Shown: positions 7,414 through 16,355 of the stretch, one piece after another
How positions within the stretch are numbered: position 1 is the stretch's first letter
Layout of the letters: each line of letters starts with the position of its first letter
Translations under genes and position numbers: made by a program
The notes under the pieces: generated by a model
Told to the model about the DNA's origin: nothing
Seen by the model: only the letters and a program-made list of their open reading frames with translations
Databases searched by the model: none
Origin: Parvularcula sp964556115
GTDB taxonomy: Bacteria; Pseudomonadota; Alphaproteobacteria; Caulobacterales; Parvularculaceae
Direction: 5' to 3'
Assembly (NCBI GenBank): GCA_964556115.1
Contig: CAZKVC010000003.1
Location: 163,958-227,957, forward strand
DNA length: 64,000 nucleotides

Positions 7414-8520
7414 CTAATCCTTGGGGGTGAGGTGGAAGAGGCGTCCTTCGCTCCCCTTGCCCCCGTCTTCCAGAAGGTAGATGGTTCCGTCGTCAGCCTG
7501 CTCCACCTCGCGGATGCGGGTGTTCATGTCGTAGCGCTCCGCTTCGCAGATCTCGCGGTTGCTGAGTTCGCAATCGAAGCTGACCCGGATCAATGCCTCC
7601 GACGAAAGCCCGCCGATCAGCGCCGAGCCGGTCCATTCGGGGAAGGCGTCGCCGTCATAGATGACGAGGCCAGCCGGGCTTATGACCGGCGACCAGCTTT
7701 CATTCGGCTTGCGGAAGGTGTCGTCGGTATCGTGATCGGGAATGTCGCGGCCCGAGTAATGATCGCCATTGGAGACTTCCGGATAGCCGTAGTTCTCGCC
7801 GCGCTCGATCTTCTGGAATTCGTCACCGCCCTTGGGTCCCATCTCGTGCTCCCAAAGCGTCCCTTCGCTGTCGAAGGCGAGGCCCAGGGGGTTGCGGTGG
7901 CCCAGCGACCAGATCTCGCGCGCGACACCGCCCTCGTCATAGAAGGGATTGTCTTCGGGAATCGAGCCATCCGGATAGAGGCGGATGATCTTGCCGAGGT
8001 TCATCTTCATCGACTGGGCGGGGGTGAATTTCTGCCGCTCGCCGGAGCTGATGAAGAGATACTCTCCGTCCGGAGAGAATACGAGGCGGTGGCCGTAATG
8101 CCCGCGTCCGGTGGTCTTGGGCTGCTGGCGCCAGATGACCTCGAAATCCTCGAGGGTCTCGTTTTCCATGTCGAGAATGCCGCGCCCGACCGCGGCGCCG
8201 CGGCGGTTGCCCTGGCCAGCTTCCGCAAAGGAAAGATAGACCATCCGGCTGTCTTCGAAATCGGGCGCCAGAGCCACGTCGCCAAGGCCGCCCTGCCCGC
8301 CATAATCGACCTCCGGCAGGCCACTGAACTCAGAAACCACCTCGCCGTCCTTGTCGACGAGCTTCAGGCCGCCGGCTTTCTCGGTCACGAGAAGGTGCCC
8401 GTCCGGAAGCTGGGTCATCGCCCAGGGTTCTTCGAAGTCGGCTTTCGTCTCGATGGCGAAAGGATGCTCCGCAGGGTCCGGTTGAAGGGCCATGGAGAGA
8501 ACGAGAAGACTGGTCAGCAT
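7414..8520 (-). CDS. periplasmic PQQ-dependent aldose sugar dehydrogenase (YliI/Asd-like)
   Basis: 368 aa from the ATG at 8520, with AGGAG 6 nt upstream. Residues 1-15 look like a short signal peptide. The rest is a six-bladed propeller of the soluble glucose/sorbosone dehydrogenase family: GGQGGLGDVALAPDF, GHYGHRLVFSPDGEYLF (catalytic His region), SLGHRNPLGLAFD, WEHEMGPKGGDE and NYGYPEVSNG are the family signatures. It oxidises aldoses with PQQ in the periplasm. No PQQ synthesis gene is in the window, so holoenzyme formation depends on genes elsewhere or on PQQ from outside. Confidence 0.87.
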   Translation of the reverse strand: MLTSLLVLSMALQPDPAEHPFAIETKADFEEPWAMTQLPDGHLLVTEKAGGLKLVDKDGEVVSEFSGLPEVDYGGQGGLGDVALAPDFEDSRMVYLSFAEAGQGNRRGAAVGRGILDMENETLEDFEVIWRQQPKTTGRGHYGHRLVFSPDGEYLFISSGERQKFTPAQSMKMNLGKIIRLYPDGSIPEDNPFYDEGGVAREIWSLGHRNPLGLAFDSEGTLWEHEMGPKGGDEFQKIERGENYGYPEVSNGDHYSGRDIPDHDTDDTFRKPNESWSPVISPAGLVIYDGDAFPEWTGSALIGGLSSEALIRVSFDCELSNREICEAERYDMNTRIREVEQADDGTIYLLEDGGKGSEGRLFHLTPKD

Positions 8521-8594
8521 GAGCGGCTCCTGAATGTCGGGACCCCCGGCACTTAGGCCGGAGACCGCAAAGGGCGAAGGCCAGACTGCAGCGC

Positions 8595-10694
8595 TCAGCC
8601 CGAGCGCCCAGGCGCAGTCTTGGCAAGGCCCAGAACGTCGAGGGCGAAGGCGTAGTCCGCCGCGCGCTCCTTGATGCGCTCGAACCGCGCTGCCGAGCCG
8701 CCATGGCCTGCGGTCATGTTGATCCGCAGGAGGAACGGGCCACCTTCGGCCTCGTCGCGAAGCCGGGCGATCCATTTGGCGGGTTCCCAGTAGGTGACGC
8801 GGTAATCGGTCAACCCGCCGGTGGCCAGGATGGGCGGATAGGTCTCCCCGGCCTTGATGTTGTCATAGGGCGAGTAGGCCTTGATGGCGCCGTAGGCCTC
8901 GGCGTCGTTGATCGGGTCGCCCCATTCCTCCCATTCCGGAGGCGTCAGGGGCAAGGTGGCATCGGAGATCGTCGTCAGGACATCGACGAAAGGCACGGCG
9001 CCGATGATGCCCCCGAAAAGTCCCGGGTCCAGGTTGACGGCCGCGCCGACGAGGAGACCGCCGGCCGACCCGCCATAACCGACAATCCGTCCACGTTGGG
9101 TATAGCCTGCTTCGATCAGCGCTTCGCCTGCGTCGTTGAAGTCGCGGAAGCTGTTCTCCTTCTTCGAAAGCTTGCCGTCGAGATACCATTGGCGTCCCTT
9201 GGACGAGCCGCCCCTGATATGGGCGACCGCGAAGACCGCCCCGCGATCCACGAGGCTCAGGATGTGAGTCGAGAAATCATCCTCGATATATATGCCGTAG
9301 GCACCATAACCATAAAGGACGACCGGCAGGTCGCCGTTCGGCTCGATATCGGCGCGGTGCAGGAGAACGACCGGGACAGACGCCCCGTCCCGGGCCTTCG
9401 CTTCGATTCGCGTGACGGTGTAGGCGGAAGGATCATGGCCCGAGGGGACCTCCTGGGTCTTGCGGAGCGTCCGTACCCGGCTTGCCATGTCGTAGTCATA
9501 GACCTGCATCGGCTGGTTGGGGCTTTCATAGGCAAAGCGCACCTTATCGGTCTCGAAGCTTCCCCAGCCGCCGAGGGAAAGGGCGTAGGCGTCCTGTTCA
9601 AAGCTTATCGCGTGCTCACCGGTCCGGTCATAGCGTGAAACCACGATACGCGGACGGGCGTCGAAGCGCTCGGTCCTGACGATCCAGTCCTTGAAGGTGA
9701 CGAAACCCGAGACGTAACGACCTTCTTCGTGGGGAAGCCATTCCTCCCAGTTCTCCGGGCCCGGAGCGCTGACAGGCGCCCTGACGATCTTGAAGTCGAC
9801 GGCCCCGTCCGCATTGGTGTGGATGTAGAAATGGTCGCCCCGGTGATCGACGTCGTAAAGCCTGTCCTTCTGGCGCGGAGCGATGAGCACAGGATCGGCC
9901 TCGGGCCTGGCGAGAGGAATGATGCGGGCTTCCGATGTGTTCCCATTGCCGATCGAGATCACCAGATAGGCTTCGGAGGAGGTCTCCTCGATACCGAGAA
10001 ACATCCCGTCATCGTCTTCTTCATAGACGAGCCGGTCCGTAGACGGATCGGTTCCAAGCCTGTGGTGTCTGACCCGCTTGGGCCGTTGGTGGTCGTCACG
10101 CTCGACATAGAAGAAGCTCTTGGAGTCGCTGGCCCAGACCGCGTGGCCATCGGTCGAGCCGATCGTCTCGCCGAACTCGGTTCCGTCCCCGAGACGGCGG
10201 ATACGAAGGTCGTAATATTCAGACCCCAGACGGTCTGCGCCCCATACCATCAGCTCATGGTCGGGCGAGGTGTCCACGCCGCCGATCGAGAAGAAATCGG
10301 CGGCTTTCCCTTCCGCGTCCCCGTCGAGCATCACCTGCTCCTCGGCGCCTTCCTCGCGGCGGCGGGCATAGATCGGGTACTGGCCGCCTTCACGGTAGCG
10401 GACATAGTATTCAAACGGACCGTCGCGCATCGGAACGGAGCTTTCGTCCTCCTTGATGCGCCCGCGCATCTCGGCGAACAGGGTCTCCCTCAGATCCGCC
10501 AGATGCTCCGTGCGTGCCTCGTAATAGGCGTTCTCGGCCCGCAGATGGGTCGCCACGTCCTCGCGCAGGAGGGAGGGGTCGCGCAGCACCTCCTGCCAGT
10601 TGTCGTCGCGCATCCACGCATAGTCGTCATGGCGGTCCTCGCCATGCTGGCCGATGGTGATGCGGCGTTTCTCCGCCCGGGGCGCGTCGGTCAT
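8595..10694 (-). CDS. ptrB: oligopeptidase B (S9A serine peptidase)
   Basis: 699 aa, a normal length for the family. An N-terminal beta-propeller (about residues 70-400) is followed by an alpha/beta-hydrolase domain. The nucleophile is in GYGGSAGG near residue 541, with GYGAYGIYIEDDF (oxyanion region), AHIRGGSSKGRQWYLDGK and the C-terminal AGHGGSAARFE carrying the catalytic histidine. It cleaves short peptides after basic residues. There is no signal peptide, so it should be cytoplasmic. It lies 26 bp downstream of the DUF4153 gene. Confidence 0.93.
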   Translation of the reverse strand: MTDAPRAEKRRITIGQHGEDRHDDYAWMRDDNWQEVLRDPSLLREDVATHLRAENAYYEARTEHLADLRETLFAEMRGRIKEDESSVPMRDGPFEYYVRYREGGQYPIYARRREEGAEEQVMLDGDAEGKAADFFSIGGVDTSPDHELMVWGADRLGSEYYDLRIRRLGDGTEFGETIGSTDGHAVWASDSKSFFYVERDDHQRPKRVRHHRLGTDPSTDRLVYEEDDDGMFLGIEETSSEAYLVISIGNGNTSEARIIPLARPEADPVLIAPRQKDRLYDVDHRGDHFYIHTNADGAVDFKIVRAPVSAPGPENWEEWLPHEEGRYVSGFVTFKDWIVRTERFDARPRIVVSRYDRTGEHAISFEQDAYALSLGGWGSFETDKVRFAYESPNQPMQVYDYDMASRVRTLRKTQEVPSGHDPSAYTVTRIEAKARDGASVPVVLLHRADIEPNGDLPVVLYGYGAYGIYIEDDFSTHILSLVDRGAVFAVAHIRGGSSKGRQWYLDGKLSKKENSFRDFNDAGEALIEAGYTQRGRIVGYGGSAGGLLVGAAVNLDPGLFGGIIGAVPFVDVLTTISDATLPLTPPEWEEWGDPINDAEAYGAIKAYSPYDNIKAGETYPPILATGGLTDYRVTYWEPAKWIARLRDEAEGGPFLLRINMTAGHGGSAARFERIKERAADYAFALDVLGLAKTAPGRSG

Positions 10695-10720
10695 AAGGCT
10701 TCCTTGGTTCGTCGGAGGCC

Positions 10721-12439
10721 TCAGTTAGGCAAATCTTCCGGCTCGCCCAAGCCCTCTTCCTCCACCTGCTCCTGAAGCATCTGAAGGTCCGGCACGATCA
10801 GCATGTCGCCCGCCACCGGAAGGCGGAAGGTCTCGTTGCGGAAGGAGAGCCCGTTCTTCTTGACCGCGGCCATGATGGCCTCGCCCTCACCGCGGCTCGG
10901 ATAGATCGCCACCTGCTCCTGTTGCTCCGCCCTCTCGGCGAGGCGGTGGAAGCTGACCCGGTAGCCTGAATTCGAGACCAGCCACGCCGCCCCGTCCTCG
11001 GCATCGAGGATCAGAACGGCTTCGGCACTGCTGTTGAGGACGAAGCCGAAGGCCCGCCTCACCTTGTCGGGCACTTTCGCTCCCTCAGGCCTGACGGTGA
11101 GGACGCCCTGGTTCTTGAGCAGGGCGATGGCGCCTTCCTCCTGCATGCTGAGCTCGCGCCCTGCCTCAGCGGCGGCGGCCATCTTGGCGAGGGGCCCGCT
11201 GCCCGCCTTGATGGCGCCGAAGGCGGCGCGCCCCGGCTCGCCGAGCCGGTCGCGAAGATAGAGGAGATCCGCTGCGGTGGCTTCGCCGGCTTCGGCTTCG
11301 AGCTCTTGGACCTGCGAGGCGGCGGACCAGTCGAGGGGGCGGAAGAATGGCGTCATGATCGAGACGGCCGTGACGAGCAGCACCCCCGAAAGGACGATGT
11401 TGCTGTAGCGAAGAATGGCCCAGCGCTCGGTCAGGGCCGCAAGGGCATAGGGCACGGCATAGATCGCCGCGAGAAAGAAGAAGAGCGCGGCCCTGATGCG
11501 CGGCGGGGTCCATCCTTCTGCCGTGATACGCATCGAAAGCCCGTAGAAAGCGAGCGCCACAAGGAAGGGAAGCAGCACCCCGAGAAGCCGCGCGGTGGCT
11601 GCGAAGAGAACGCTTCCGCGCTGGCTCTCCTCGCCGACCAGGGCATTCAGCATGATGATGCAGACCGTGGAAGCGGTGACGAGGATCGCAACCGGGCTCC
11701 ACCCTTCCACGAGGCCACCGAAGCCGCGGATCATCACCCCGCCGATGAAGAGCGTGACGCAAAGGGCGAAGATCGGCGCGCTGACGCGGATCAGGGCGAG
11801 GAGGATGCCGCGAACGGCCAGGACCGCCGCCTCGCGTTGGCGGACGACGCCCGCCCCCACCGCCAGGAGAAGCCCGGCATAGGCAGCAGTGAACCAGCCC
11901 TGCAGCATCAGGTGCCGGACAAAACCGAGGCCGATGAAAGCGAAAAGGGCGCCGACGAGATAGGCGAGGAGGAGCCCCGCCCCGACGAAGATCGCCGCCA
12001 GCGCCACGATCGCCGGCATGGTCCACGCGTCCTCATGTAGGGGCGCATAGTCGAGAAAGCGGTGCCCGCGCTGGCTGGCCCTGAGGAAGGGAAGCACGAC
12101 CCCGACCACGCCCAGTGTCGCGAGCCACGGCAATGCGCCTGACGAGATCGAAGCAGCCTGCCCTTCTGCGCCCAAGAAGAGAAGGAGACTTGCAGTCACG
12201 CCGAGGCATACGCCGAAGATCGCGGCCCGGGTCCGGTTCCCATCGGTGACCGTGAGAACATAGGTAAGGCCGCCAAAGACGATCAGCGCCTTGAGGCTCG
12301 CTTCGACGCTTTCGGGACCCGGTAGCGGTGCCGCACCGACCAGCCAGTAGAGGAAGCCTGAAAGACCGCCCGGAACGCCGAAGGCCGTCATCAGGCTGGC
12401 CCCGCCGCTCGGGGCGTGCGTGACGGTTCGTGTGCTCAT
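10721..12439 (-). CDS. large DUF4153-like membrane protein
   Basis: 572 aa from the ATG at 12439 (MSTRTVTH), preceded by GGGGAGG; the frame to 12466 has no ribosome site. Residues 1-400 hold about ten to twelve hydrophobic segments with few charged loops, the pattern of DUF4153 proteins. Residues 400-572 are soluble: acidic at VQELEAEAGEATAADLLYLR, with a mixed alpha/beta stretch and an acidic end EEEGLGEPEDLPN. The transport or signalling role of DUF4153 is unknown. The family call rests on topology and the RYSNIVLSGVL region, so it is moderate. Confidence 0.65.
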   Translation of the reverse strand: MSTRTVTHAPSGGASLMTAFGVPGGLSGFLYWLVGAAPLPGPESVEASLKALIVFGGLTYVLTVTDGNRTRAAIFGVCLGVTASLLLFLGAEGQAASISSGALPWLATLGVVGVVLPFLRASQRGHRFLDYAPLHEDAWTMPAIVALAAIFVGAGLLLAYLVGALFAFIGLGFVRHLMLQGWFTAAYAGLLLAVGAGVVRQREAAVLAVRGILLALIRVSAPIFALCVTLFIGGVMIRGFGGLVEGWSPVAILVTASTVCIIMLNALVGEESQRGSVLFAATARLLGVLLPFLVALAFYGLSMRITAEGWTPPRIRAALFFFLAAIYAVPYALAALTERWAILRYSNIVLSGVLLVTAVSIMTPFFRPLDWSAASQVQELEAEAGEATAADLLYLRDRLGEPGRAAFGAIKAGSGPLAKMAAAAEAGRELSMQEEGAIALLKNQGVLTVRPEGAKVPDKVRRAFGFVLNSSAEAVLILDAEDGAAWLVSNSGYRVSFHRLAERAEQQEQVAIYPSRGEGEAIMAAVKKNGLSFRNETFRLPVAGDMLIVPDLQMLQEQVEEEGLGEPEDLPN

Positions 12440-12498
12440 GGCTGGCCTCCCCGGTCCCAGGGACATGGATTACGGGCTCAAACCTTCGTGAACAAGCG

Positions 12499-13392
12499 TC
12501 AGCCTCGTTTGCAGGTGCCTTTGATCACCCAGGCCGCAGGCGCCTCCGCCGGGTCGAGGCGGAAGACAGCGAGCGGTTCGCAAGCCGCGCCGGCATTTTC
12601 GAGGGCCCGGACGGCGGCTTTCGCCGCCTCCTCAGTAAGGGCTGCTTCCTCCATGCTGGCGAGCCGCCCGGCATAGGCCCGCGCCTCTTCCTCCATCCCG
12701 CCAAGCCAGCCGAAGATGTCCTTCTGGTCATAGGCGCGGAAGCGTGCCGCCATCTGCCTGAAGCCGCCAATCGCATGCTGGGCAAGCGGGGTGCCGGACT
12801 GAAGCGCGAGAGGCTCGGCACGGCCATAGGCTTCGCGGCCATTCGTGCCGGGCTGGCCGAAAAGCTCTGCTGTCAAAATCTTCGCCGCATCGAAGAATCC
12901 GCTCGCAAGAAGCGCATCCGCGCCGCGACGATGGCCCCGGACCTCCGTATGGATCACGCCGCCTTCGATGTGGCAGAGGAAATGGAAGGTCCCGCCTGGC
13001 CGCAGGACCCGGACAGCTTCGCCAAAAGCCCGGGGCGGCGCATATTCTATACCGAACTGGGATACAGCCATGTCGAAGCTGGCTGTAGGGTAAGGCAGCT
13101 GCTCGGCAGAAGTGGTATGGCAGGAGATACGGTGATCCTTCTCCGCCAGCACTTTCATTGCCGCGCCCGAGACATCACTCGCGGTCACATCAAGGCCGGA
13201 CTCAGCCGCGATGCGCGCTACGGCTCCGGCGCCCGCCGCGAGGTCGATGAGGCCGGCGCCAGTATGGTGCTCGAAGACTTCGGACCAGTAGGTGGAAAGG
13301 GCTGGATGCCGCTCGACCCCTTCGCCGAGAAAAGCCTCTCCCGCCTGCCCACGCCCCGCCCAGTAGCGGTCCCAATCCGATCCTTGCACCAT
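12499..13392 (-). CDS. class I SAM-dependent methyltransferase
   Basis: 297 aa from the ATG at 13392 (MVQGSDWDRYW). The SAM-binding fold is clear: LIDLAAGAGAVARIAAESG (motif I), VTASDVSGAAM (acidic end of strand 2), FDMAVSQFGIEYAP (motif IV) and EAVRVLRPGGTFHFLCH (motif VI). This resembles the UbiE/Methyltransf_11 group. The substrate is not evident. The C-terminal third is alanine/glutamate-rich and helical. The gene stands alone between the DUF4153 gene and a 307-bp non-coding stretch. Confidence 0.85.
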   Translation of the reverse strand: MVQGSDWDRYWAGRGQAGEAFLGEGVERHPALSTYWSEVFEHHTGAGLIDLAAGAGAVARIAAESGLDVTASDVSGAAMKVLAEKDHRISCHTTSAEQLPYPTASFDMAVSQFGIEYAPPRAFGEAVRVLRPGGTFHFLCHIEGGVIHTEVRGHRRGADALLASGFFDAAKILTAELFGQPGTNGREAYGRAEPLALQSGTPLAQHAIGGFRQMAARFRAYDQKDIFGWLGGMEEEARAYAGRLASMEEAALTEEAAKAAVRALENAGAACEPLAVFRLDPAEAPAAWVIKGTCKRG

Positions 13393-13699
13393 GCCTGAAG
13401 ATGAAGCATGCCCGCTATCCGAACACCAGTCCGAGGGTCTTCCTGCCACATGGGGTTGCGGCCAATGCCGGTCATACCCGCCGGACTATGGCCTCGGAAG
13501 TAGCTCTGAACAGCCGTGTCGGCCCGCCACTCGACGGATTTCAGGTCGCCTGCCGGTATGGCCTGAGACCGCGCCATATGCCTTTGGCCATACCGTTGCG
13601 TTGAATGCTGCCTTTGATCGCGGTCCGCCGGTTCGGCTTTGCCTATCTGAACCAGGGGTTCGTGCAGGCCCGGCCTAGGCTCTGGCGGTATGGCCGCGA
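13393..13699. repeat. 307-bp non-coding stretch with three copies of a 10-bp element
   Basis: No convincing gene is seen here. The decamer CGGTATGGCC occurs at 13554-13563 and 13686-13695, and inverted (GGCCATACCG) at 13586-13595. The first and inverted copies could form a 10-bp stem with a 22-nt loop. It lies between the methyltransferase promoter side and the 3' end of the LysM gene. The function is unknown: a regulator site, a structured leader, or remains of a lost gene. Confidence 0.5.
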
Positions 13700-14803
13700 T
13701 TACCGGGCCCCGCAGGACCCTGCCTTCGCTTCAATATCCAGCATGGCCCGCCCGGTCTGATCGCCGACCCGGATCCCTTGTTTCTCCCTCGCCCTGATCA
13801 GTCGCAGCGCTTCGCAGACATCCTGCCGGCGCTTGCCGGTCCAGGCGCTCTCCGGCGCTTCGGTCAAAAGGTAGAGGACATTGTACCGGCCCTGAGAGGA
13901 CAACTCCTCCAACGTTTCGGGGTCCCCGATCATGGCGATCAGACTGTCGGTGATGTCAGGATCGGCCGCCAGCATGCGTTCGAGCTCCGCCGTGGCGCTG
14001 CGGCGGGTGTTACGGTCCTCGTCATTGATCTGAGACAGAAGAAGCGCCGGATCGGCAGCCTTCATCCGAAGGGGGCCGCGAGAAGACGGCTCAGTGAAGA
14101 GGCTGCGTGTGTAGCCGCTTCTTTCTGGCCGGGCGGTTTGGCAGTCATCTCCGCCTCCAGCGCACGAAGCCGCAGGCTCGGCTGGAAGGATCAGCCGGTC
14201 CCCGACTGTCAGGTTTCCTGGTTCGACATCGGAATTGAGTTCTGCAATGCGCTCGACGGTCGTCCCCCGCGCTTCTGCTATCTTGGCGAGAGTATCGCCA
14301 GAGCGCACAGTCCATATCGGGAAGACCCCCGAACCCTCGCTATCAGTTTGATCGCCTTCCGGCGAATACAAGGCAAACTCGTTATCGCTATCCCGGAGCG
14401 GGGCCGTTTCAGCGCTCGGAGGGGTGACCAAGGCCGGTCTGTAACCAGGCCCATAGGCAGCAGGGCGGGGACCTTCCGCCAGTGAGGCGCCCGATTGCTT
14501 GAGGAGTTTCACCTGCTCCAGAATGACCCGGTGCTGATCGGTCAGCGGGCAGAGAAACCGAATACCTCCCTGAAACGTTTCCTTGCCGAAATCATCGGGC
14601 GGCGTGCCGCAGAGAACCCGGTTACCACTGAAGGAGTCGATCGCGGTCTGATCGAGATCCCAGGCATCCGTTCCGCTCGTTTGAACAAATTCGGACACGG
14701 CCTCGAAGTTCGCCAGACGCCGCTGCTCGTGGCTGAAATACAGGCCGACCAAGGCCGCAAGACCGAGAAAGGCCGCGTTCAAGCTTCGCAAGAAAGTGGT
14801 CAT
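13700..14803 (-). CDS. LysM-domain protein with N-terminal membrane anchor
   Basis: 367 aa. A hydrophobic segment at residues 8-22 (NAAFLGLAALVGLYF) is followed by a soluble periplasmic part, so the protein looks anchored. A LysM domain, binding peptidoglycan or chitin-like sugars, spans about 164-208 (WTVRSGDTLAKIAEARGTT, ending VGDRLILP). Cysteines fall in pairs outside it (ASCAGGGDDC near 215). The C-terminal 120 residues are helical, with a HEAT-like spacing (DEDRNTRRSATAELERML). No catalytic domain is visible. Probably an envelope scaffold, but it is not a family I can name. Confidence 0.6.
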   Translation of the reverse strand: MTTFLRSLNAAFLGLAALVGLYFSHEQRRLANFEAVSEFVQTSGTDAWDLDQTAIDSFSGNRVLCGTPPDDFGKETFQGGIRFLCPLTDQHRVILEQVKLLKQSGASLAEGPRPAAYGPGYRPALVTPPSAETAPLRDSDNEFALYSPEGDQTDSEGSGVFPIWTVRSGDTLAKIAEARGTTVERIAELNSDVEPGNLTVGDRLILPAEPAASCAGGGDDCQTARPERSGYTRSLFTEPSSRGPLRMKAADPALLLSQINDEDRNTRRSATAELERMLAADPDITDSLIAMIGDPETLEELSSQGRYNVLYLLTEAPESAWTGKRRQDVCEALRLIRAREKQGIRVGDQTGRAMLDIEAKAGSCGAR

Positions 14804-14812
14804 GATGCCCGC

Positions 14813-14828
14813 CCCTGAGCCCTCAGGG
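14813..14828 (-). promoter_or_regulatory. hairpin over the likely ribosome site of the LysM gene
   Basis: CCCTGAG (14813-14819) and CTCAGGG (14822-14828) pair with a 2-nt loop. On the minus strand the CAGGGG that could serve as Shine-Dalgarno sits in the 3' arm, about 9 nt before the start codon. It has no U-run, so it is not a normal terminator for fur upstream. Confidence 0.35.
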
Positions 14829-14878
14829 AGACATCTTAACCTAAGTAAGACCTTTGCCGAAGTCTGCCTGTCAGTCGC

Positions 14879-15301
14879 TCAGGCGTCCTTCTCGTCGAGG
14901 GGTACGCCGTAAAGCTCGAGCCGGTGGTCGATAAGACGGAAGCCATGCTCCCGGGCGATGCGCTCCTGCAGCTTCTCGATCTCATCGTTCACGAATTCGA
15001 TCACCTCGCCTGACCGGACATTGATGAGGTGATCGTGATGCTCAGGCGTCGCCTCTTCATAGCGGGCCCGGCCATGGCCGTCCTGAAAGTCGTGGCGCTG
15101 CACGACGTCATAATCTTCCAGAAGCCGCATGGTGCGGTAGACCGTGGCGATCGAGATCCTGCTGTCGATCTCGGCCGCGCGGCGGTGGATCTCTTCGACA
15201 TCCGGATGGTCGTCCGCCGCGGAGATGACCCGGGTGATCACCCGCCGCTGATCGGTCATGCGCAGACCCTTCTCGGCGCAAATTTTCTCCAAGCGGTCCA
15301 T
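14879..15301 (-). CDS. fur: Fur-family metal-dependent regulator
   Basis: 140 aa from the ATG at 15301. The strong AGGAGG site lies 7 nt upstream, which favours this over the GTG one codon earlier. N-terminal winged helix (GLRMTDQRRVITRVI, then SIATVYRTMRLLED), then the metal-binding half with HDFQDGHGRARYEEATPEHHDHLINVRSGEV. The HHDH group and DGHGRARYE are the Fur regulatory site. The CXXC pairs of zinc-structured Fur proteins are absent, as in many alphaproteobacterial Fur/Mur proteins, so the sensed metal (iron or manganese) is open. Its start overlaps the rimI stop (TGATG), making it the last gene of nfu-tsaB-rimI-fur. Confidence 0.9.
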   Translation of the reverse strand: MDRLEKICAEKGLRMTDQRRVITRVISAADDHPDVEEIHRRAAEIDSRISIATVYRTMRLLEDYDVVQRHDFQDGHGRARYEEATPEHHDHLINVRSGEVIEFVNDEIEKLQERIAREHGFRLIDHRLELYGVPLDEKDA

Positions 15302-15735
15302 CACTTACCTCCTGTAGGCAGAAGCAGACGCATGATCGCCGCATCGCTGCCATCCTGATAATAGCCGGGCCGGGTGCCGGCCATCTCGAAGCCCACCTTT
15401 CGATAAAGAGCGAGCGCCGCCTTATTGGCCATGCTCACTTCGAGAAACAAGCGCTCAGCGCCGAGACTGACACAAAGAGCCGCGCTTGCCGCAAGAAGCG
15501 CTCTTCCCACGCCCTCGCGTGGCTGCGTGGTGCCGATGGTGATGAGCTCGGCTTCATCGCCAAGCATCCGGACCAATGCGAAGCCGTTGGGCGGCCGCCC
15601 TGCGACGAGGACGTGGTCGAAACTGTGGCGCATCGCCTCGCGCCAGAAGTCGTCATCCCAGGCGCCATCGGGGAAGACGGTCCTGTGCAGCTGCGCCAGA
15701 CGGGCAGCCTCGGTCGGTCGTGCCCTGCGGATCAT
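15301..15735 (-). CDS. rimI: ribosomal protein S18-alanine N-acetyltransferase RimI
   Basis: 144 aa, GNAT family. The acetyl-CoA loop is TTQPREGVGRALLAASA near residues 70-86. Further GNAT marks are LFLEVSMANKAALALYRKVGF and GTRPGYYQDGSDAAIMRL, the last being the usual RimI ending. It acetylates the N-terminal alanine of S18. The start ATG overlaps the tsaB stop (TGATG) and the stop overlaps the fur start. The adjacency tsaB-rimI is conserved across bacteria and supports both calls. Confidence 0.88.
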   Translation of the reverse strand: MIRRARPTEAARLAQLHRTVFPDGAWDDDFWREAMRHSFDHVLVAGRPPNGFALVRMLGDEAELITIGTTQPREGVGRALLAASAALCVSLGAERLFLEVSMANKAALALYRKVGFEMAGTRPGYYQDGSDAAIMRLLLPTGGK

Positions 15736-16355
15736 CAGAATGCCGGACGCCCGGGCCGCTTTGCATCCGGCGCGCGAAGATAGACCGTCGAGAGCGGCGA
15801 AGGATGACGCTCGGCGGTGAGCTGAAGAAGAGCAAGAACGCGCGGGTTGGCCCCGCCTTCGGCATTGCGGGACGGATCGGCGGCGGACACCCCGCTTCCA
15901 GCGACCCGGGGGAACCCGGCGAGCCACTGCCGGGCCTCACCATAGCTGAGAAGCGCGGCCGGCTCGTCAGGCCGCCCGCCCTGCCCGAAGCTTTGGGCGT
16001 AGACCTGGCCCCGGCGGGCGTCGATCGCCACGGCCACCGGCCAGCCCGAACTCGCGGCTACAGCTTCGAGGGTCGTGAGAGCGACCGTGTCCGCGCCAAG
16101 GCCCGCCGCAAGGCCCTTGGCAAAGGAAATACCGACGCGCTGCCCCATGAATGAACCCGGGCCGACCGTCACGCCGATACGTCGTATCGAGGTGGCTTCC
16201 GCCCCCGCCCGGTCCATGAGGTCCATGAACGCCGGCGCAATCCTCTCGGCATGCCCGATGCCGATCTCTTCGGAGACCGAAACGACCTCGCCGCCCTCGG
16301 CATGATAACCGAGGGTCAGGGCCGAAAGGCAGGTATCGATGACGAGAAGGGCGAT
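15735..16355 (-). CDS. tsaB: tRNA threonylcarbamoyladenosine synthesis protein TsaB, non-canonical start
   Basis: About 206 aa if read from ATC at 16355 (IALLVIDTCLSALTLG). TsaB is the ASKHA-fold partner of TsaD for the t6A modification of tRNA. The first strand ALLVIDT and the block IGVTVGPGSFMGQRVGISFA (family GPGSFTGLR) identify it. Reading upstream in frame, the next stop is TAG at 16383-16385, and no ATG, GTG or TTG occurs between it and ATG 16226. Starting at 16226 would delete 43 residues of the conserved fold. The ATC at 16355 has GAGGT a few bases upstream. Either a rare ATC start or a sequence error is implied. The gene overlaps rimI by 1 nt. Confidence 0.8.
   Translation of the reverse strand: MALLVIDTCLSALTLGYHAEGGEVVSVSEEIGIGHAERIAPAFMDLMDRAGAEATSIRRIGVTVGPGSFMGQRVGISFAKGLAAGLGADTVALTTLEAVAASSGWPVAVAIDARRGQVYAQSFGQGGRPDEPAALLSYGEARQWLAGFPRVAGSGVSAADPSRNAEGGANPRVLALLQLTAERHPSPLSTVYLRAPDAKRPGRPAF

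Noticed and set aside
13391..13678. Plus-strand open frames in the gap before the LysM gene
   Set aside because: No ribosome site, no recognisable family, composition typical of non-coding shadows.
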